The translations under genes and the position numbers were made by a program. This document shows, piece after piece, positions 38,078 through 46,933 of a stretch of 64,000 nt of DNA (its first letter is position 1; every line of letters begins with the position of its first letter). The DNA is from an uncultured Actinomyces sp. (GTDB lineage Bacteria > Actinomycetota > Actinomycetes > Actinomycetales > Actinomycetaceae). The stretch is from assembly GCA_938014245.1 (NCBI GenBank), contig CALLSD010000026.1, positions 15,616-79,615 on the forward strand. The letters run 5' to 3'. The notes beneath the pieces were generated by a model. The model had not been told where the DNA came from and did no database searches. It saw nothing but the letters and a program-made list of their open reading frames with translations.

Positions 38078-38593
38078 TTATTCAATGACGAGCGTTGTCC
38101 CATCCCAACCAGCAAGGCAGATGCGAAGCAGTTCGACGAGCCGAGTTGGGTAGAATTCACAGTCACGTGACTGGGCCTCAAAATCATCGATATCCCACCA
38201 GCGGTATTCGTCAATGACGCGTTGTTCCTCTTCGGTCCAGCGGGTATCACTCAGTTCCTTGCAGTGCGTACGCGCATAAAAAATCTCTTCGTCTTGGCGC
38301 GCAAGGACTGTTTCGAAATCGAACACTGCACGGCGATATGCAATAGGACCGATCAGTAGTTCCGGTTCCAGACGGATTCCAGTTTCTTCAAACAGCTCAC
38401 GCGAAGCACATTGGCGAGCGCTTTCGCCATCTTCGATTCCACCGCCGACGGTAAACCACCACGAGCGCTCGGGATTGTCCGCGTCGTGGCCTCGGACCAG
38501 AAGCACACGGTCTTCTTCATCAAAAAGAATGATCCGCGCCGCACGTCTATGCGGAAATCCGTCCTCATCACGAGGCCAATTGTGCGCGCTCAC
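38078..38593 (-). CDS. NUDIX hydrolase
   Basis: A 171-residue pyrophosphohydrolase with the complete NUDIX box (about residues 50-72: GGGIEDGESARQ, then RELFEETGI). Substrate unknown. The start is GTG at 38593, which overlaps the stop of the PrsW-like gene as GTGA, so this is the last gene of the thrS-to-NUDIX operon. A NUDIX domain is known fused in the mycobacterial protein encoded beside pimA, which may be the relevant comparison. Confidence 0.88.
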   Translation of the reverse strand: MSAHNWPRDEDGFPHRRAARIILFDEEDRVLLVRGHDADNPERSWWFTVGGGIEDGESARQCASRELFEETGIRLEPELLIGPIAYRRAVFDFETVLARQDEEIFYARTHCKELSDTRWTEEEQRVIDEYRWWDIDDFEAQSRDCEFYPTRLVELLRICLAGWDGTTLVIE

Positions 38594-39858
38594 GCCCCCA
38601 CCTGGGCCGCCGTTTGGGACAGTTGCGTCAATGAGAGGAATTGGCTCCGCGCCTGGATTGCTTTGTCAAGGAGCGCGCGGTCGTAAACATCACGCCCGGG
38701 GTCCGGCCGGCGACGTTTTTCGCGATTCGCTTCATCAAGGCCAACAGCAGCAAGCGCGTTCAAGAACAGATCCATGGCTTTGCGAGCTTCCGATCCGGAT
38801 TTCGCGGCCCACTGAACCGCGTTCCGTCGTTGAGCGCGATCGCTCACCATACCCACTTCAACGGGCAGGACCCAGCCGCCGACGACATAGGGAATAAGGC
38901 CTCGCTGAATACTCGAAGCCTCTCGAGAGGATTGGATAATGAGGAATACAAACCAACCGACGAAAAGGGGCACTTCAAAGAACAGATACGCAACGTACCA
39001 GCTCCCTTGATCGTTCACGCTTGCAAGGAAATTCCAGAAGGCATGGAAGAAGACTGCGGTGAGGTATCCGAGAAACACACGGATTGTGCTCCACAGTGGA
39101 CCGTAGCAGCGGATAATCACTAAGGCGATAGCCATTCCCGTGAAAGAGGTTGCCATCGGGTGAACGAAAGGTGAAAGGATTCCACGGTTAAATACCGTCG
39201 AAGTCAACATCGAGCTGCCTGATGAACTGGACTTCAGGAAATACTGAATATTTTCAATAAACGCAAATCCGGCGCCAACGATACCTCCGCTGATCAATCC
39301 ATCGAGCCGGGAATTAATTGAGTTTCTTCGGGCAAGAATAAAGATGATGACGCCGAGGCCCTTGAAGAGTTCTTCAGCAAAAGGGGCGACGATCACGGCG
39401 ACCAGCACCGTCGCTATATTCGCGTCGCCCAAAGTGCGTGCAAGATCAAGATTCAGAGTGCTATTGACGACAAGAGATGACGCCGTAGCAACACCTGCCC
39501 CCCAGATGAAGCACAAGAATTTTGCCTTCCAGCCCTCTCGTTCCCAACGGTCTAGGTAATTCAAAACACCCAGAACAATTCCAAGCGGGATTAGGGCGAG
39601 AAGAGTCATCGTTGCAGCGGATACAACGCCTCCGGTGCCGACATATGTCGCCATGAGCACGATGACACCGAGGGTTCCCAGCAGCGTAAAGATAATTTCT
39701 AGATAGGGCAGGGTCTTCACTCGCTGCGGGATATGCCAACTCGGGGCAAGTTCAGGAGCAGGGTCTTCAGGCCGAATGAGTTCAGATTCCGTGGTTTTAA
39801 TCTTCTTCAGACGGTAGTCCTCCCCCGGACCACCCCATCGCACCGTAGTATCACTCAT
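38590..39858 (-). CDS. PrsW-family intramembrane metalloprotease
   Basis: A 422-residue membrane protein with about eight hydrophobic segments between residues 50 and 310 and charged soluble ends. It carries the PrsW family motifs in order: EELFKGLG (EExxK), FAFIEN (FxxxE), HPMATSF and FFHAFWN. Family members cleave anti-sigma factors or other membrane substrates; whether this one is active and on what is unknown. Its ATG directly abuts the upstream TAA, and its stop overlaps the NUDIX start, so it is part of the phospholipid-mannoside operon. Confidence 0.9.
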   Translation of the reverse strand: MSDTTVRWGGPGEDYRLKKIKTTESELIRPEDPAPELAPSWHIPQRVKTLPYLEIIFTLLGTLGVIVLMATYVGTGGVVSAATMTLLALIPLGIVLGVLNYLDRWEREGWKAKFLCFIWGAGVATASSLVVNSTLNLDLARTLGDANIATVLVAVIVAPFAEELFKGLGVIIFILARRNSINSRLDGLISGGIVGAGFAFIENIQYFLKSSSSGSSMLTSTVFNRGILSPFVHPMATSFTGMAIALVIIRCYGPLWSTIRVFLGYLTAVFFHAFWNFLASVNDQGSWYVAYLFFEVPLFVGWFVFLIIQSSREASSIQRGLIPYVVGGWVLPVEVGMVSDRAQRRNAVQWAAKSGSEARKAMDLFLNALAAVGLDEANREKRRRPDPGRDVYDRALLDKAIQARSQFLSLTQLSQTAAQVGA

Positions 39859-40485
39859 TTAATAGCCAAGTCCATCTTCAAGGGTGTCATCATCAAAGTC
39901 GACGCTCACAGCATAGGGGGCACGCCCCGCCAAATGTGCCAGCCTGACCCAGGTACGCTCCCGAATTTTGCGTGTCTGGCTGACGTAGAGGTTATGCATT
40001 GAACGCGCTAATTGCACTTTGTACGATACCTGATCGAGCTGGTGAAGTTCGCGAGACCAGTACGGGTCGTTTTCCATTCTGCCGCGTACCTCAGTATTGA
40101 TCGCACTACGGAGCACACGTGAAAGCGCCGACTGTGCCTCAAGGTAAGCCAAAGACTGAGTTCGCGTTTCTTCATCCGATGCTGCTGCTTCAGCACTTCT
40201 CCTATCGAGACCATCGGCAACGAGTGGAAGATCCTCACGTCGTACACATGCGCAAGCAGCCGAAGAAACCTCGGTCGATACCGCTGAAGGCAAGTCGGGA
40301 TACTCGGCAATCCTTTGCCCGTATCGAGCTCGTTCATCGAGAAGAAGAGCAAGGGAATCCCGCGTCGTCAAAATACGCCAATGTAGGCGATCCAGACGAG
40401 TCGCAAGAATCGCAGACTGACGAATGACGAGAGCAACGCAGCCGACAGTAAGGATCGCAATAAAGAGCATGAGCGGATTATTCAT
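39859..40485 (-). CDS. Membrane-anchored helical protein of the pimA operon, unknown function
   Basis: A 208-residue protein: one N-terminal membrane helix (about residues 2-20), then RLDRLHWRILTTRDSLALLL and a mostly helical soluble part, LemA-like in layout, ending in an acidic tail (DFDDDTLEDG). The ATG at 40485 is favoured because GGGGGAG lies six bases upstream; in-frame ATGs at 40491 and 40500 are alternatives. It overlaps the pimA stop by eight bases. From memory, the mycobacterial gene after pimA encodes a similar membrane-anchored region joined to a NUDIX domain; that link is inference. Confidence 0.75.
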   Translation of the reverse strand: MNNPLMLFIAILTVGCVALVIRQSAILATRLDRLHWRILTTRDSLALLLDERARYGQRIAEYPDLPSAVSTEVSSAACACVRREDLPLVADGLDRRSAEAAASDEETRTQSLAYLEAQSALSRVLRSAINTEVRGRMENDPYWSRELHQLDQVSYKVQLARSMHNLYVSQTRKIRERTWVRLAHLAGRAPYAVSVDFDDDTLEDGLGY

Positions 40486-41656
40486 TGTCATCTCCCCCAT
40501 TTCGGCCTCGCAGCAAATCCAACGCCGTCGGATCAGCAGGCTGCCCCTGAGCTGATGCCAAAACAGTCTGGTAGAGCGCGAGAACCTGATCTGTCACGGT
40601 ATCCCAGCCATAGCGACGGCTCGCATTCAGGCCGCGTTGGGCAAGTGCGCTACAGCGCTCAGAGTCCTTGAGCAATGCAACGAGCTGGCGAGCAAGATCA
40701 GCGCTATCACCCGTTGCAAATAAAGCTCCTGATTCACCTTGGTCAAGCACAGCGCGGAATGCCTCAAGATCAGAGGCAAGAACTGCACATTCAGCGGCCA
40801 TCGCCTCGACCAAAACGATCCCGAAAGACTCACCACCAGTCTGCGGTGCTACATAGACAGTCGCGCCTTTAAGTAGTGAGGCTTTATCTTCATCGCTCAC
40901 TCCCCCAAGGAACTCGACTAAATCACCGAAGACCTCAAGTTGCTTTTGGAATTCGTGTGCATCACCTCGCCCAGCAATCAAGAAGCGAGCCCCGGGGACC
41001 TCCTGAAGAACCCTGCCAATCGCATCGGCGAAAACAGGAAGTCCCTTACGCGGTTCATCCAAGCGTCCCAGGAAGACAACAACCGGACGATCGTCCGTAG
41101 CAGCCCACTCTTCTTTGGGCTCGGCCTGGGCAAAAAAGTGTGTGTCCACACCGTTGGGAATAATCACGGCGTCGCCACCGTGATGTTCCACAAGGGTGCG
41201 ACGTGCCTCGGCGGAGACAGCAATGCGCGCGGCAAGCTTCTCGAGAAGCGGATCAAGAGCAGGAGAAGAAACTGAGCGCGAGAAAGAATAGTCCAGCGCC
41301 GCGTGGAAAGTCCCGATGACAGGAACGGTTGCGGCTCGAAGAGCAAGCATCGAAATCGAGGGAACCTCGGGCTCGTGAACGTGCAGCACGTCGAAATCGC
41401 CTTCTTCGAGCCATTTCTTTGTTCGAGAATTCGCAATGGGGCTAAAGGAAAGGCGTGCAACGGAACCGTTGAAAGGAATAGCGACGGATGACCCGACCGC
41501 GGTGATCCACTCGGGTAAATCCGTTGTATCTTTTGCCGGGGTAAGAACCTTGACGTCATGGCCGCGTTCAAGCAGTTCAAGGGCGAAATCGCGAATGTGG
41601 AATTGGACGCCGCCGGGGACATCCCAGGAGTAGGGATTGACTATTCCGATCTTCAC
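40478..41656 (-). CDS. pimA: Phosphatidyl-myo-inositol mannosyltransferase PimA
   Basis: GT4 enzyme of 392 residues that transfers the first mannose from GDP-mannose to phosphatidylinositol on the inner membrane face. It begins IGIVNPYSWDVPGGVQFH, has VHEPEVPSISMLAL, an acceptor-side basic/hydrophobic patch, VVVFLGRLDEPRKGLPV and the donor motif APQTGGESFGIVLVEAMA. Start is GTG at 41656, directly abutting the patA TAG. Position in the HIT-pgsA-patA-pimA string strongly supports the PimA assignment over a generic glycosyltransferase. Confidence 0.93.
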   Translation of the reverse strand: MKIGIVNPYSWDVPGGVQFHIRDFALELLERGHDVKVLTPAKDTTDLPEWITAVGSSVAIPFNGSVARLSFSPIANSRTKKWLEEGDFDVLHVHEPEVPSISMLALRAATVPVIGTFHAALDYSFSRSVSSPALDPLLEKLAARIAVSAEARRTLVEHHGGDAVIIPNGVDTHFFAQAEPKEEWAATDDRPVVVFLGRLDEPRKGLPVFADAIGRVLQEVPGARFLIAGRGDAHEFQKQLEVFGDLVEFLGGVSDEDKASLLKGATVYVAPQTGGESFGIVLVEAMAAECAVLASDLEAFRAVLDQGESGALFATGDSADLARQLVALLKDSERCSALAQRGLNASRRYGWDTVTDQVLALYQTVLASAQGQPADPTALDLLRGRNGGDDNE

Positions 41657-42580
41657 CTAGTGCCCCTTCTGCGCTGCGCGCTGACGCGCTCTCTCCAACC
41701 GCTCCGGATCTAAATCCTCAACAAAGACTGCTTGCATCATATGCCACTCGCGAACCCTGCGTTGAAGAATCGGTGTTAACGCATTCACCCATCGCTGGGT
41801 CAGTTCGGGAACGTCAAGATCTTCGGTATCTGGATCGTAGAGATTTTCGGTAATCTCCAAACGAACGAATTCCGGACGGCCAGAATCATCAATATCGGAG
41901 ACAACTCCAGCAACCAAGGGTGCTCGTAGCGCGCGGGCAAGCGCCGCCGGACCGGCAGCGACGAGCGCTTTGCGGAAACCAAAGTCCACTTCGATCCCTG
42001 ATCCGGAAATATCGCGATCCGCAAGAAGCGGGATAACGAGGCCTGCGCGCCCTTCAGCCCGATCGCGGAGGGTGTGGAAGACGCTGTCCCCCGGTGAGAC
42101 ACCGATAATTTCCATACCAACATTGCTCCGCAAATTGACGAAAGCATTGAAGAGCTCTGGTGGATTCAGTTTCTCTGCAACGGTGAGAATCCCCAGTCCC
42201 TGAGCGCAAACCGCCGCGCCAACGCGATCGAATGTGCCCGAATGCGCAAGAGCAAGCACGACCGGACCGGAGGAACTCAGTTCGATCAACCCTTGGGCCT
42301 GACTTAAATCGACGCGGCTTCGCAGCGCTTCACCGATTCGTCCGCCGAAACTGAGTTGTTCAACGTAGGCATTGACGTGTGAGCGCACTGCTTCGCGCAA
42401 CTGGACACGCGAAATTGGGTGTCCTAATAAACGCTCATGGTTTGCGCGCATTCTTCGAACACTCGGGCCATTGAGAAGACACATCAGGTCCGCGCCGCGA
42501 CGACCTAGCCATCGGACACATCCAAAGGGGAGATGCGGAACGATTTTAAACGCCCACACAAGGCCGCGACCTGACATCAT
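41657..42580 (-). CDS. patA: Phosphatidylinositol mannoside acyltransferase (PatA/LpxL-type)
   Basis: A 307-residue membrane-associated acyltransferase that in mycobacteria acylates the mannose of PIM1/PIM2. It has the HxxxxD catalytic motif in LALAHSGTFDRVG (about residues 113-118), LVIPLLADRDISGSGIEVDF, and the C-terminal REWHMMQAVFVEDL segment typical of the LpxL/HtrB superfamily. It overlaps pgsA by ATGA and abuts pimA. Activity is inferred from family and operon. Confidence 0.92.
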   Translation of the reverse strand: MMSGRGLVWAFKIVPHLPFGCVRWLGRRGADLMCLLNGPSVRRMRANHERLLGHPISRVQLREAVRSHVNAYVEQLSFGGRIGEALRSRVDLSQAQGLIELSSSGPVVLALAHSGTFDRVGAAVCAQGLGILTVAEKLNPPELFNAFVNLRSNVGMEIIGVSPGDSVFHTLRDRAEGRAGLVIPLLADRDISGSGIEVDFGFRKALVAAGPAALARALRAPLVAGVVSDIDDSGRPEFVRLEITENLYDPDTEDLDVPELTQRWVNALTPILQRRVREWHMMQAVFVEDLDPERLERARQRAAQKGH

Positions 42581-43206
42581 GACTCCGTGGGTTGTTCAAT
42601 GTGGCGAGCGGTAAAGTGCACGCGTTGAATAACGGTTACCAGAGACGCGAAAGCAACCCAACATAGGCCTGCGGCAAAGAAGAAGGCTGGAGCACCCCAA
42701 CCGTAAAGAGCGGCTCCCAATAGAGCAACAATCAATCGATCAGTACGCTCGGCAATCCCCACTTTGGCAATAACACCGACAGACTCTGCGCGCGCCCGGG
42801 CATAGGGAACAGTCGCCGCACCAACAATCGCAATCAGGCCCGCGATAATCGCTACTGTTCGCGTTGTCGAAGGTTCCATGGTGAAGACGGCGAAAGCGAC
42901 AAGAGACGCAAAAACAGCGCCATCGCCCAGACGATCCATTGTCGAGTCGAGGAAAGCACCAAAAGTCGAGGAGGTCCCACTCATTCGCGCAAGCACTCCG
43001 TCAATGGAATCGCAAAATAGAACGACTCCTAACGCGAGCGCTCCCTGCCAGAGATATCCCCTCGGCAAAGTGGAAACTGCAACTGCGATCGTGACAAGGG
43101 TCCCCGTAACGGTCACCATATTTGGTGTCACATGTGCCGCCAGCAGCAGTTTGGCAAGCGGAGTGAAGATCGTTTTGGTTATTGAACGTCCGTGGTTTCC
43201 GAGCAC
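42577..43206 (-). CDS. pgsA: Phosphatidylinositol phosphate synthase (CDP-alcohol phosphatidyltransferase)
   Basis: Membrane enzyme of 209 residues joining CDP-diacylglycerol to inositol phosphate. The CDP-alcohol motif is complete: CDSIDGVLARMSGTSSTFGA followed by FLDSTMDRLGD, with all four aspartates. About six membrane helices follow. The start is taken as the GTG at 43206, preceded by AGGAG at six bases and overlapping the HIT stop by one base; an ATG eight codons earlier lacks this. The genomic position makes PIP synthase more likely than phosphatidylglycerophosphate synthase. Confidence 0.92.
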   Translation of the reverse strand: MLGNHGRSITKTIFTPLAKLLLAAHVTPNMVTVTGTLVTIAVAVSTLPRGYLWQGALALGVVLFCDSIDGVLARMSGTSSTFGAFLDSTMDRLGDGAVFASLVAFAVFTMEPSTTRTVAIIAGLIAIVGAATVPYARARAESVGVIAKVGIAERTDRLIVALLGAALYGWGAPAFFFAAGLCWVAFASLVTVIQRVHFTARHIEQPTES

Positions 43207-43769
43207 TAGTTCTCCTGTGACGTTGGCCAAGCCGCTGCTAGACGCGCACGCGCGTCTTCAAGTAGTTCAGGCACAGCTTTCGTGCGCGCAATGATAGGGA
43301 AGAAGTTCGCGTCTCCTGCCCACCTGGGAACGACGTGTTGATGGAGATGGGCAGCAATCCCCGCCCCCGCTACCTCACCTTGGTTCATCCCCAAATTAAA
43401 TCCAGCGGGGTTGGCGGTTTCGCGTTCCACTCGCATTGCTGTTGCGGTCAGGCGCCCCAATTCAATCCGTTCTTCGTCGCTCAGCTGCGTGTAGTCAGAG
43501 ACATGGCGATAGGGACAGACCAAGAGGTGCCCGGAGTTGTACGGGAAGAGATTCATCAACACGAAGCACGTGTCCCCGCGGTGAACGATGAGTCCTTCCT
43601 GGTCAGTGCGCGATGGTGCAGCACAAAAAGGACACTCTTCCGACGAGGAATCGGCGGGTTTGTGATCACCGTGTATGTAGGCCATCCGATACGGTGTCCA
43701 CAAACGATCAAAACCGTCAGGAACACCAGCCAGCGCCCGTGAATCCTCGGTCGGAAGAGTGTCACTCAT
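43206..43769 (-). CDS. HIT-domain nucleotide hydrolase/phosphorylase (Ap4A-type)
   Basis: A 187-residue HIT protein with the catalytic HLHQHVVPRW motif (about residues 143-149) and an N-terminal CPFC pair likely binding zinc with later histidines. It resembles the mycobacterial Ap4A phosphorylase encoded in the same position between thrS and pgsA. Five bases separate it from the thrS stop; GAGGAC lies upstream of its ATG. Confidence 0.92.
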   Translation of the reverse strand: MSDTLPTEDSRALAGVPDGFDRLWTPYRMAYIHGDHKPADSSSEECPFCAAPSRTDQEGLIVHRGDTCFVLMNLFPYNSGHLLVCPYRHVSDYTQLSDEERIELGRLTATAMRVERETANPAGFNLGMNQGEVAGAGIAAHLHQHVVPRWAGDANFFPIIARTKAVPELLEDARARLAAAWPTSQEN

Positions 43770-43774
43770 TGCGA

Positions 43775-45763
43775 TCAGTCCTCAGCGCTAGGATCAGCGT
43801 TATTGCGAGTGGTGATGTGGTGCACGATACGCTCAACAGCCTCGTCAACGGGAACACCGTTGAGCTGGGAGCCATCGCGGAAACGGAAGGACACTGCCTG
43901 AGCTTCTTGGTCTTCCCCGCCCGCAATCAAAGTGAAAGGAACCTTCTGCTTGGCGGCGTTACGGATCTTCTTGCCAAAGCGATCATCAGAATGATCAACT
44001 TCGACGCGAACACCACGCTCGCGTAAACGCTGAGCAACCGTATCCACGTACTCATCAAAGGCCTCGGCAACGGGAACAACGCGCACCTGCACGGGCGAAA
44101 GCCACGCGGGGAATGCTCCTGCATAGTGCTCGGTCAAAACGCCAATGAAGCGCTCGATCGAGCCAAACTTCGCCGAGTGGATCATGACGGGCTCGCGGTG
44201 ACTTCCGTCGGGAGCGGTGTACTCCAGCCCAAAACGGTGCGGCTGGTTGAAGTCGTACTGAATGGTCGACATCTGCCAGGTACGCCCAATTGCGTCCTTC
44301 GCCTGAATCGAAATCTTCGGGCCGTAGAATGCAGCACCGCCCGGATCGGGAACGGTATCCAAACCGGTTTCTTCTGCGCAGCGACGCAAGATCTCGGTGG
44401 CTTCCTCCCACTGTTCATCGGTTCCGATGAACTTGTCCTTCTTCTTTCCATCGGTGTCGCGGGTAGACAGCTCGAGGTAGAAGTCGTTCAAACCGAAATC
44501 GCGAAGAAGCGTCAAGATGAAGTTCAACAGGTGCTTAATTTCATCACCGGCCTGCTCGGGCATCACATAGGAGTGCGAATCATCCTGAGTGATAGAGCGA
44601 ACGCGAGTGAGTCCTTGAAGAACACCGGACTTCTCATTGCGGTAGACGGTACCGAACTCGAAGAGGCGCAGCGGAAGTTCACGGTAAGAACGGCCTCGGC
44701 TCCTGAAGATCAGGTTATGCATCGGGCAGTTCATGGCCTTGAGGTAGTAGAGCTGACCGTCATCATCCATGGGCGGGAACATCCCGTCCGCATAGTAGGG
44801 AAGGTGACCCGAGGTATGGAAGAGATCTTCCTTTGAGATGTGGGGAGTACCCACGTAGAGGAATCCGTTCTCAATGTGGGCTTCGCGCACGTAATCTTCC
44901 ATGACACGCTTGAGGACGCCGCCCTTGGGGTGGAAAACAGGCAGACCAGCGCCGAGTTCCTCTGGGAAGGAGAAAAGATCAAGCTCAGCACCGAGGCGAC
45001 GGTGATCACGTCGCTCAGCTTCCTTGAGTCGTTCTTGATAGGCGACAAGATCTTCCTTCGAGGCCCACGCAGTTCCGTAAATTCGCTGCAGTTGGTCGTT
45101 GGCTTGGTCGCCGCGCCAGTATGCGGAAGAGGACTTGGTGAGCGCGAAACCGTTGCCGATCAACCTGGTTGAAGGCAGGTGGGGGCCGCGGCACAGGTCC
45201 TTCCAAGCGGTTGTGCCGTCACGGCGCACGTTGTCGTAGATTGTCAGTTCAGAGCCGCCAACCTCGACAGAAGCATCCTCTGCTCCCCCACCCTTAGTGG
45301 TGATGAGCTCAAGCTTGTAGGGCTGATCGGCAAGTTCTTCGCGGGCTTCGTCTTCACTGACCACGCGGCGGCGGAAGGTCTGGCCTTCTTTGACAATGCG
45401 CTTCATGCGCTTTTCGAGGTCACGCATGAGTTCAGGAGTGACCGAATCGATATTCCCGAAGTCATAGTAGAAACCATCGGTGATGAAGGGGCCGATTCCA
45501 AGATTGACGTCCGGGAACACTTCCTGAACCGCCTGAGCCATGACGTGTGTGCAGGAGTGACGCAGGATTTCCAGGCCGGCTGGAGAGTTCAGGGTAATTG
45601 CTTCCACCGTTGCGCCGGATGGGATTTCACGGGAGAGATCCCATGCTTTTCCATCAACTGTCATAGCGACGACGTCGCTACGCGAGGCATAATGCTGCAA
45701 ACCGGTGCAGCCTTCTTCAATTTCTACAGCAACGCCATCAATAGTTGCGTTGATAACAGGCAC
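43775..45763 (-). CDS. thrS: Threonyl-tRNA synthetase
   Basis: Class II synthetase of 662 residues. It has an N-terminal TGS-like domain (VINATIDGVAVEIEEG), the editing domain with HSCTHVMAQAV and CRGPHLPSTRLIG, catalytic motif 1 near VMEDYVREAH, the zinc/active site AMNCPMHNLIFRS, motif 2 RLFEFGTVYRNEKSGVLQGL and motif 3 IGSIERFIGVL, then the anticodon domain. The GTG at 45763 is chosen: AAGGAG lies eight bases upstream and the frame before it is unrelated. It heads the thrS-to-NUDIX operon. I looked for a T-box in the 137-base leader and saw none. Confidence 0.96.
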   Translation of the reverse strand: MPVINATIDGVAVEIEEGCTGLQHYASRSDVVAMTVDGKAWDLSREIPSGATVEAITLNSPAGLEILRHSCTHVMAQAVQEVFPDVNLGIGPFITDGFYYDFGNIDSVTPELMRDLEKRMKRIVKEGQTFRRRVVSEDEAREELADQPYKLELITTKGGGAEDASVEVGGSELTIYDNVRRDGTTAWKDLCRGPHLPSTRLIGNGFALTKSSSAYWRGDQANDQLQRIYGTAWASKEDLVAYQERLKEAERRDHRRLGAELDLFSFPEELGAGLPVFHPKGGVLKRVMEDYVREAHIENGFLYVGTPHISKEDLFHTSGHLPYYADGMFPPMDDDGQLYYLKAMNCPMHNLIFRSRGRSYRELPLRLFEFGTVYRNEKSGVLQGLTRVRSITQDDSHSYVMPEQAGDEIKHLLNFILTLLRDFGLNDFYLELSTRDTDGKKKDKFIGTDEQWEEATEILRRCAEETGLDTVPDPGGAAFYGPKISIQAKDAIGRTWQMSTIQYDFNQPHRFGLEYTAPDGSHREPVMIHSAKFGSIERFIGVLTEHYAGAFPAWLSPVQVRVVPVAEAFDEYVDTVAQRLRERGVRVEVDHSDDRFGKKIRNAAKQKVPFTLIAGGEDQEAQAVSFRFRDGSQLNGVPVDEAVERIVHHITTRNNADPSAED

Positions 45764-45882
45764 GAGTTGTGCTCCTTCGGGTTTCTGGCGACAAGCGCCA
45801 TCTCTACCTGTCAACTGCACGCATACGAAGGCGCGTCAAACGCTCTTATCGAGAATCGACAGGCTTGGACCCTTCTATCGTA

Positions 45883-45896
45883 GCCGCCGAGGCGGC
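45883..45896 (-). terminator. Short hairpin after the FemX-like gene
   Basis: GCCGCC and GGCGGC face each other with almost no loop (five pairs closing a four-base loop) four bases beyond the FemX-like stop. There is no T-run, so a terminator role is tentative. Confidence 0.35.
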
Positions 45897-45900
45897 AATG

Positions 45901-46920
45901 TCACGAACGCAGTGCGCGCTTGAGTGAAAGCAAGTTACGCAGCCCCGCGTAGAGTCGCGGGCGCAAAGGAAGATCCCACGCTCCGGGGACATCCGTGTAG
46001 CCCTTGGCAAAGTTCAGCTTGTACTTGCCAACGGTAAAAAGCTCCGGCACGCGAGGCGAGTGCATGCCCATAAGATCGATACCACCCTGCGGATCAAGAT
46101 CGGGGCCAAGAGTGAGTGCGCATTGAACATCCAGCTCTGGCATCGCGCCAAGTTTGCGCGCCAGCGCTGTCGTTGCACCGTAATAGCATTCGGCCTGACG
46201 ATCGTTCACCAAAATGAGGTTCCACGCAGCAACCTTGCCATCGACGCGAAGGACATATAGGTGCGAATGTTGTTCGCCCAAAACCTTGAGCATCGTTGCA
46301 TAGACCTCGGGGGGATGCGGGTGAAAACCGTCGCGCTGCGCGGTTTCCTTCAAAACTTCGTAGTATTCACTGAAGTCCTGTGCGGCGGCTTCGCGTTCGT
46401 CAGCAATGCTGGTTTCGACCTGCTCAAGGGCCTTTCGGGAACGTCGAAGCTGGCGACGACCTTCCTTCGTCATATCAGCAAGAATCTTTTCCTCATCACC
46501 ACCGTGGGACCGAATGATGACCGTCCGATCGTAGGTAATGATTTGCATGACATCTCGAAGATCATCTGCGGAGAAAGTCGCATGCAAACGAATAAAGACA
46601 ACCGAAGAGTCTTTTTCGCGAACATAGCGGGCCAAAGCATCGCGGAATGCGCGCTCACGTGCCGGGGTTGCTTCCTTCAGCCACACAGGGCCGTGTTTCG
46701 CCCACAGATAGCGCGCTCCTCGCATTGAGTACTCGTAGAGCGCAACCAGGGCGATTCGCTTTCCTTCCTCGCAATACTCGAGGCGACCCCAAAGTTTACG
46801 TCCTTCAACAGCTTCGTATTGCTCCCAAATTGCAGATTGTTCAACCGGAAGCGGGGTTACGCCGGCAGCGCCGATACGCATTTCTTCGGCTGTAATCGAG
46901 CGGAGCTGTACCTGTGACAT
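45901..46920 (-). CDS. FemX/FemAB-type peptidoglycan bridge aminoacyltransferase
   Basis: A 339-residue GNAT-fold protein of the Fem family, which adds amino acids from aminoacyl-tRNA to the peptidoglycan precursor side chain. Visible Fem-like segments are RGARYLWAKHGPVWL, MTKEGRRQLRRSRKALEQVE, and the C-terminal half VDGKVAAWNLILVNDRQAECYYGATTAL split as in the family, then GIDLMGMHSP and LNFAKGYTD, a characteristic Fem ending (KxxFxxG). The start is the ATG at 46920 with AAGGGGAT upstream. The ATP-grasp ligase 13 bases upstream is the likely partner. The amino acid added cannot be read from sequence. Confidence 0.87.
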   Translation of the reverse strand: MSQVQLRSITAEEMRIGAAGVTPLPVEQSAIWEQYEAVEGRKLWGRLEYCEEGKRIALVALYEYSMRGARYLWAKHGPVWLKEATPARERAFRDALARYVREKDSSVVFIRLHATFSADDLRDVMQIITYDRTVIIRSHGGDEEKILADMTKEGRRQLRRSRKALEQVETSIADEREAAAQDFSEYYEVLKETAQRDGFHPHPPEVYATMLKVLGEQHSHLYVLRVDGKVAAWNLILVNDRQAECYYGATTALARKLGAMPELDVQCALTLGPDLDPQGGIDLMGMHSPRVPELFTVGKYKLNFAKGYTDVPGAWDLPLRPRLYAGLRNLLSLKRALRS

Positions 46921-46933
46921 GACAAAAATCCCC

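Noticed and set aside
45764..45900. T-box riboswitch ahead of thrS
   Set aside because: No AGGGTGG-type T-box sequence or antiterminator is seen in the 137-base leader; only a small GGCG/CGCC hairpin.
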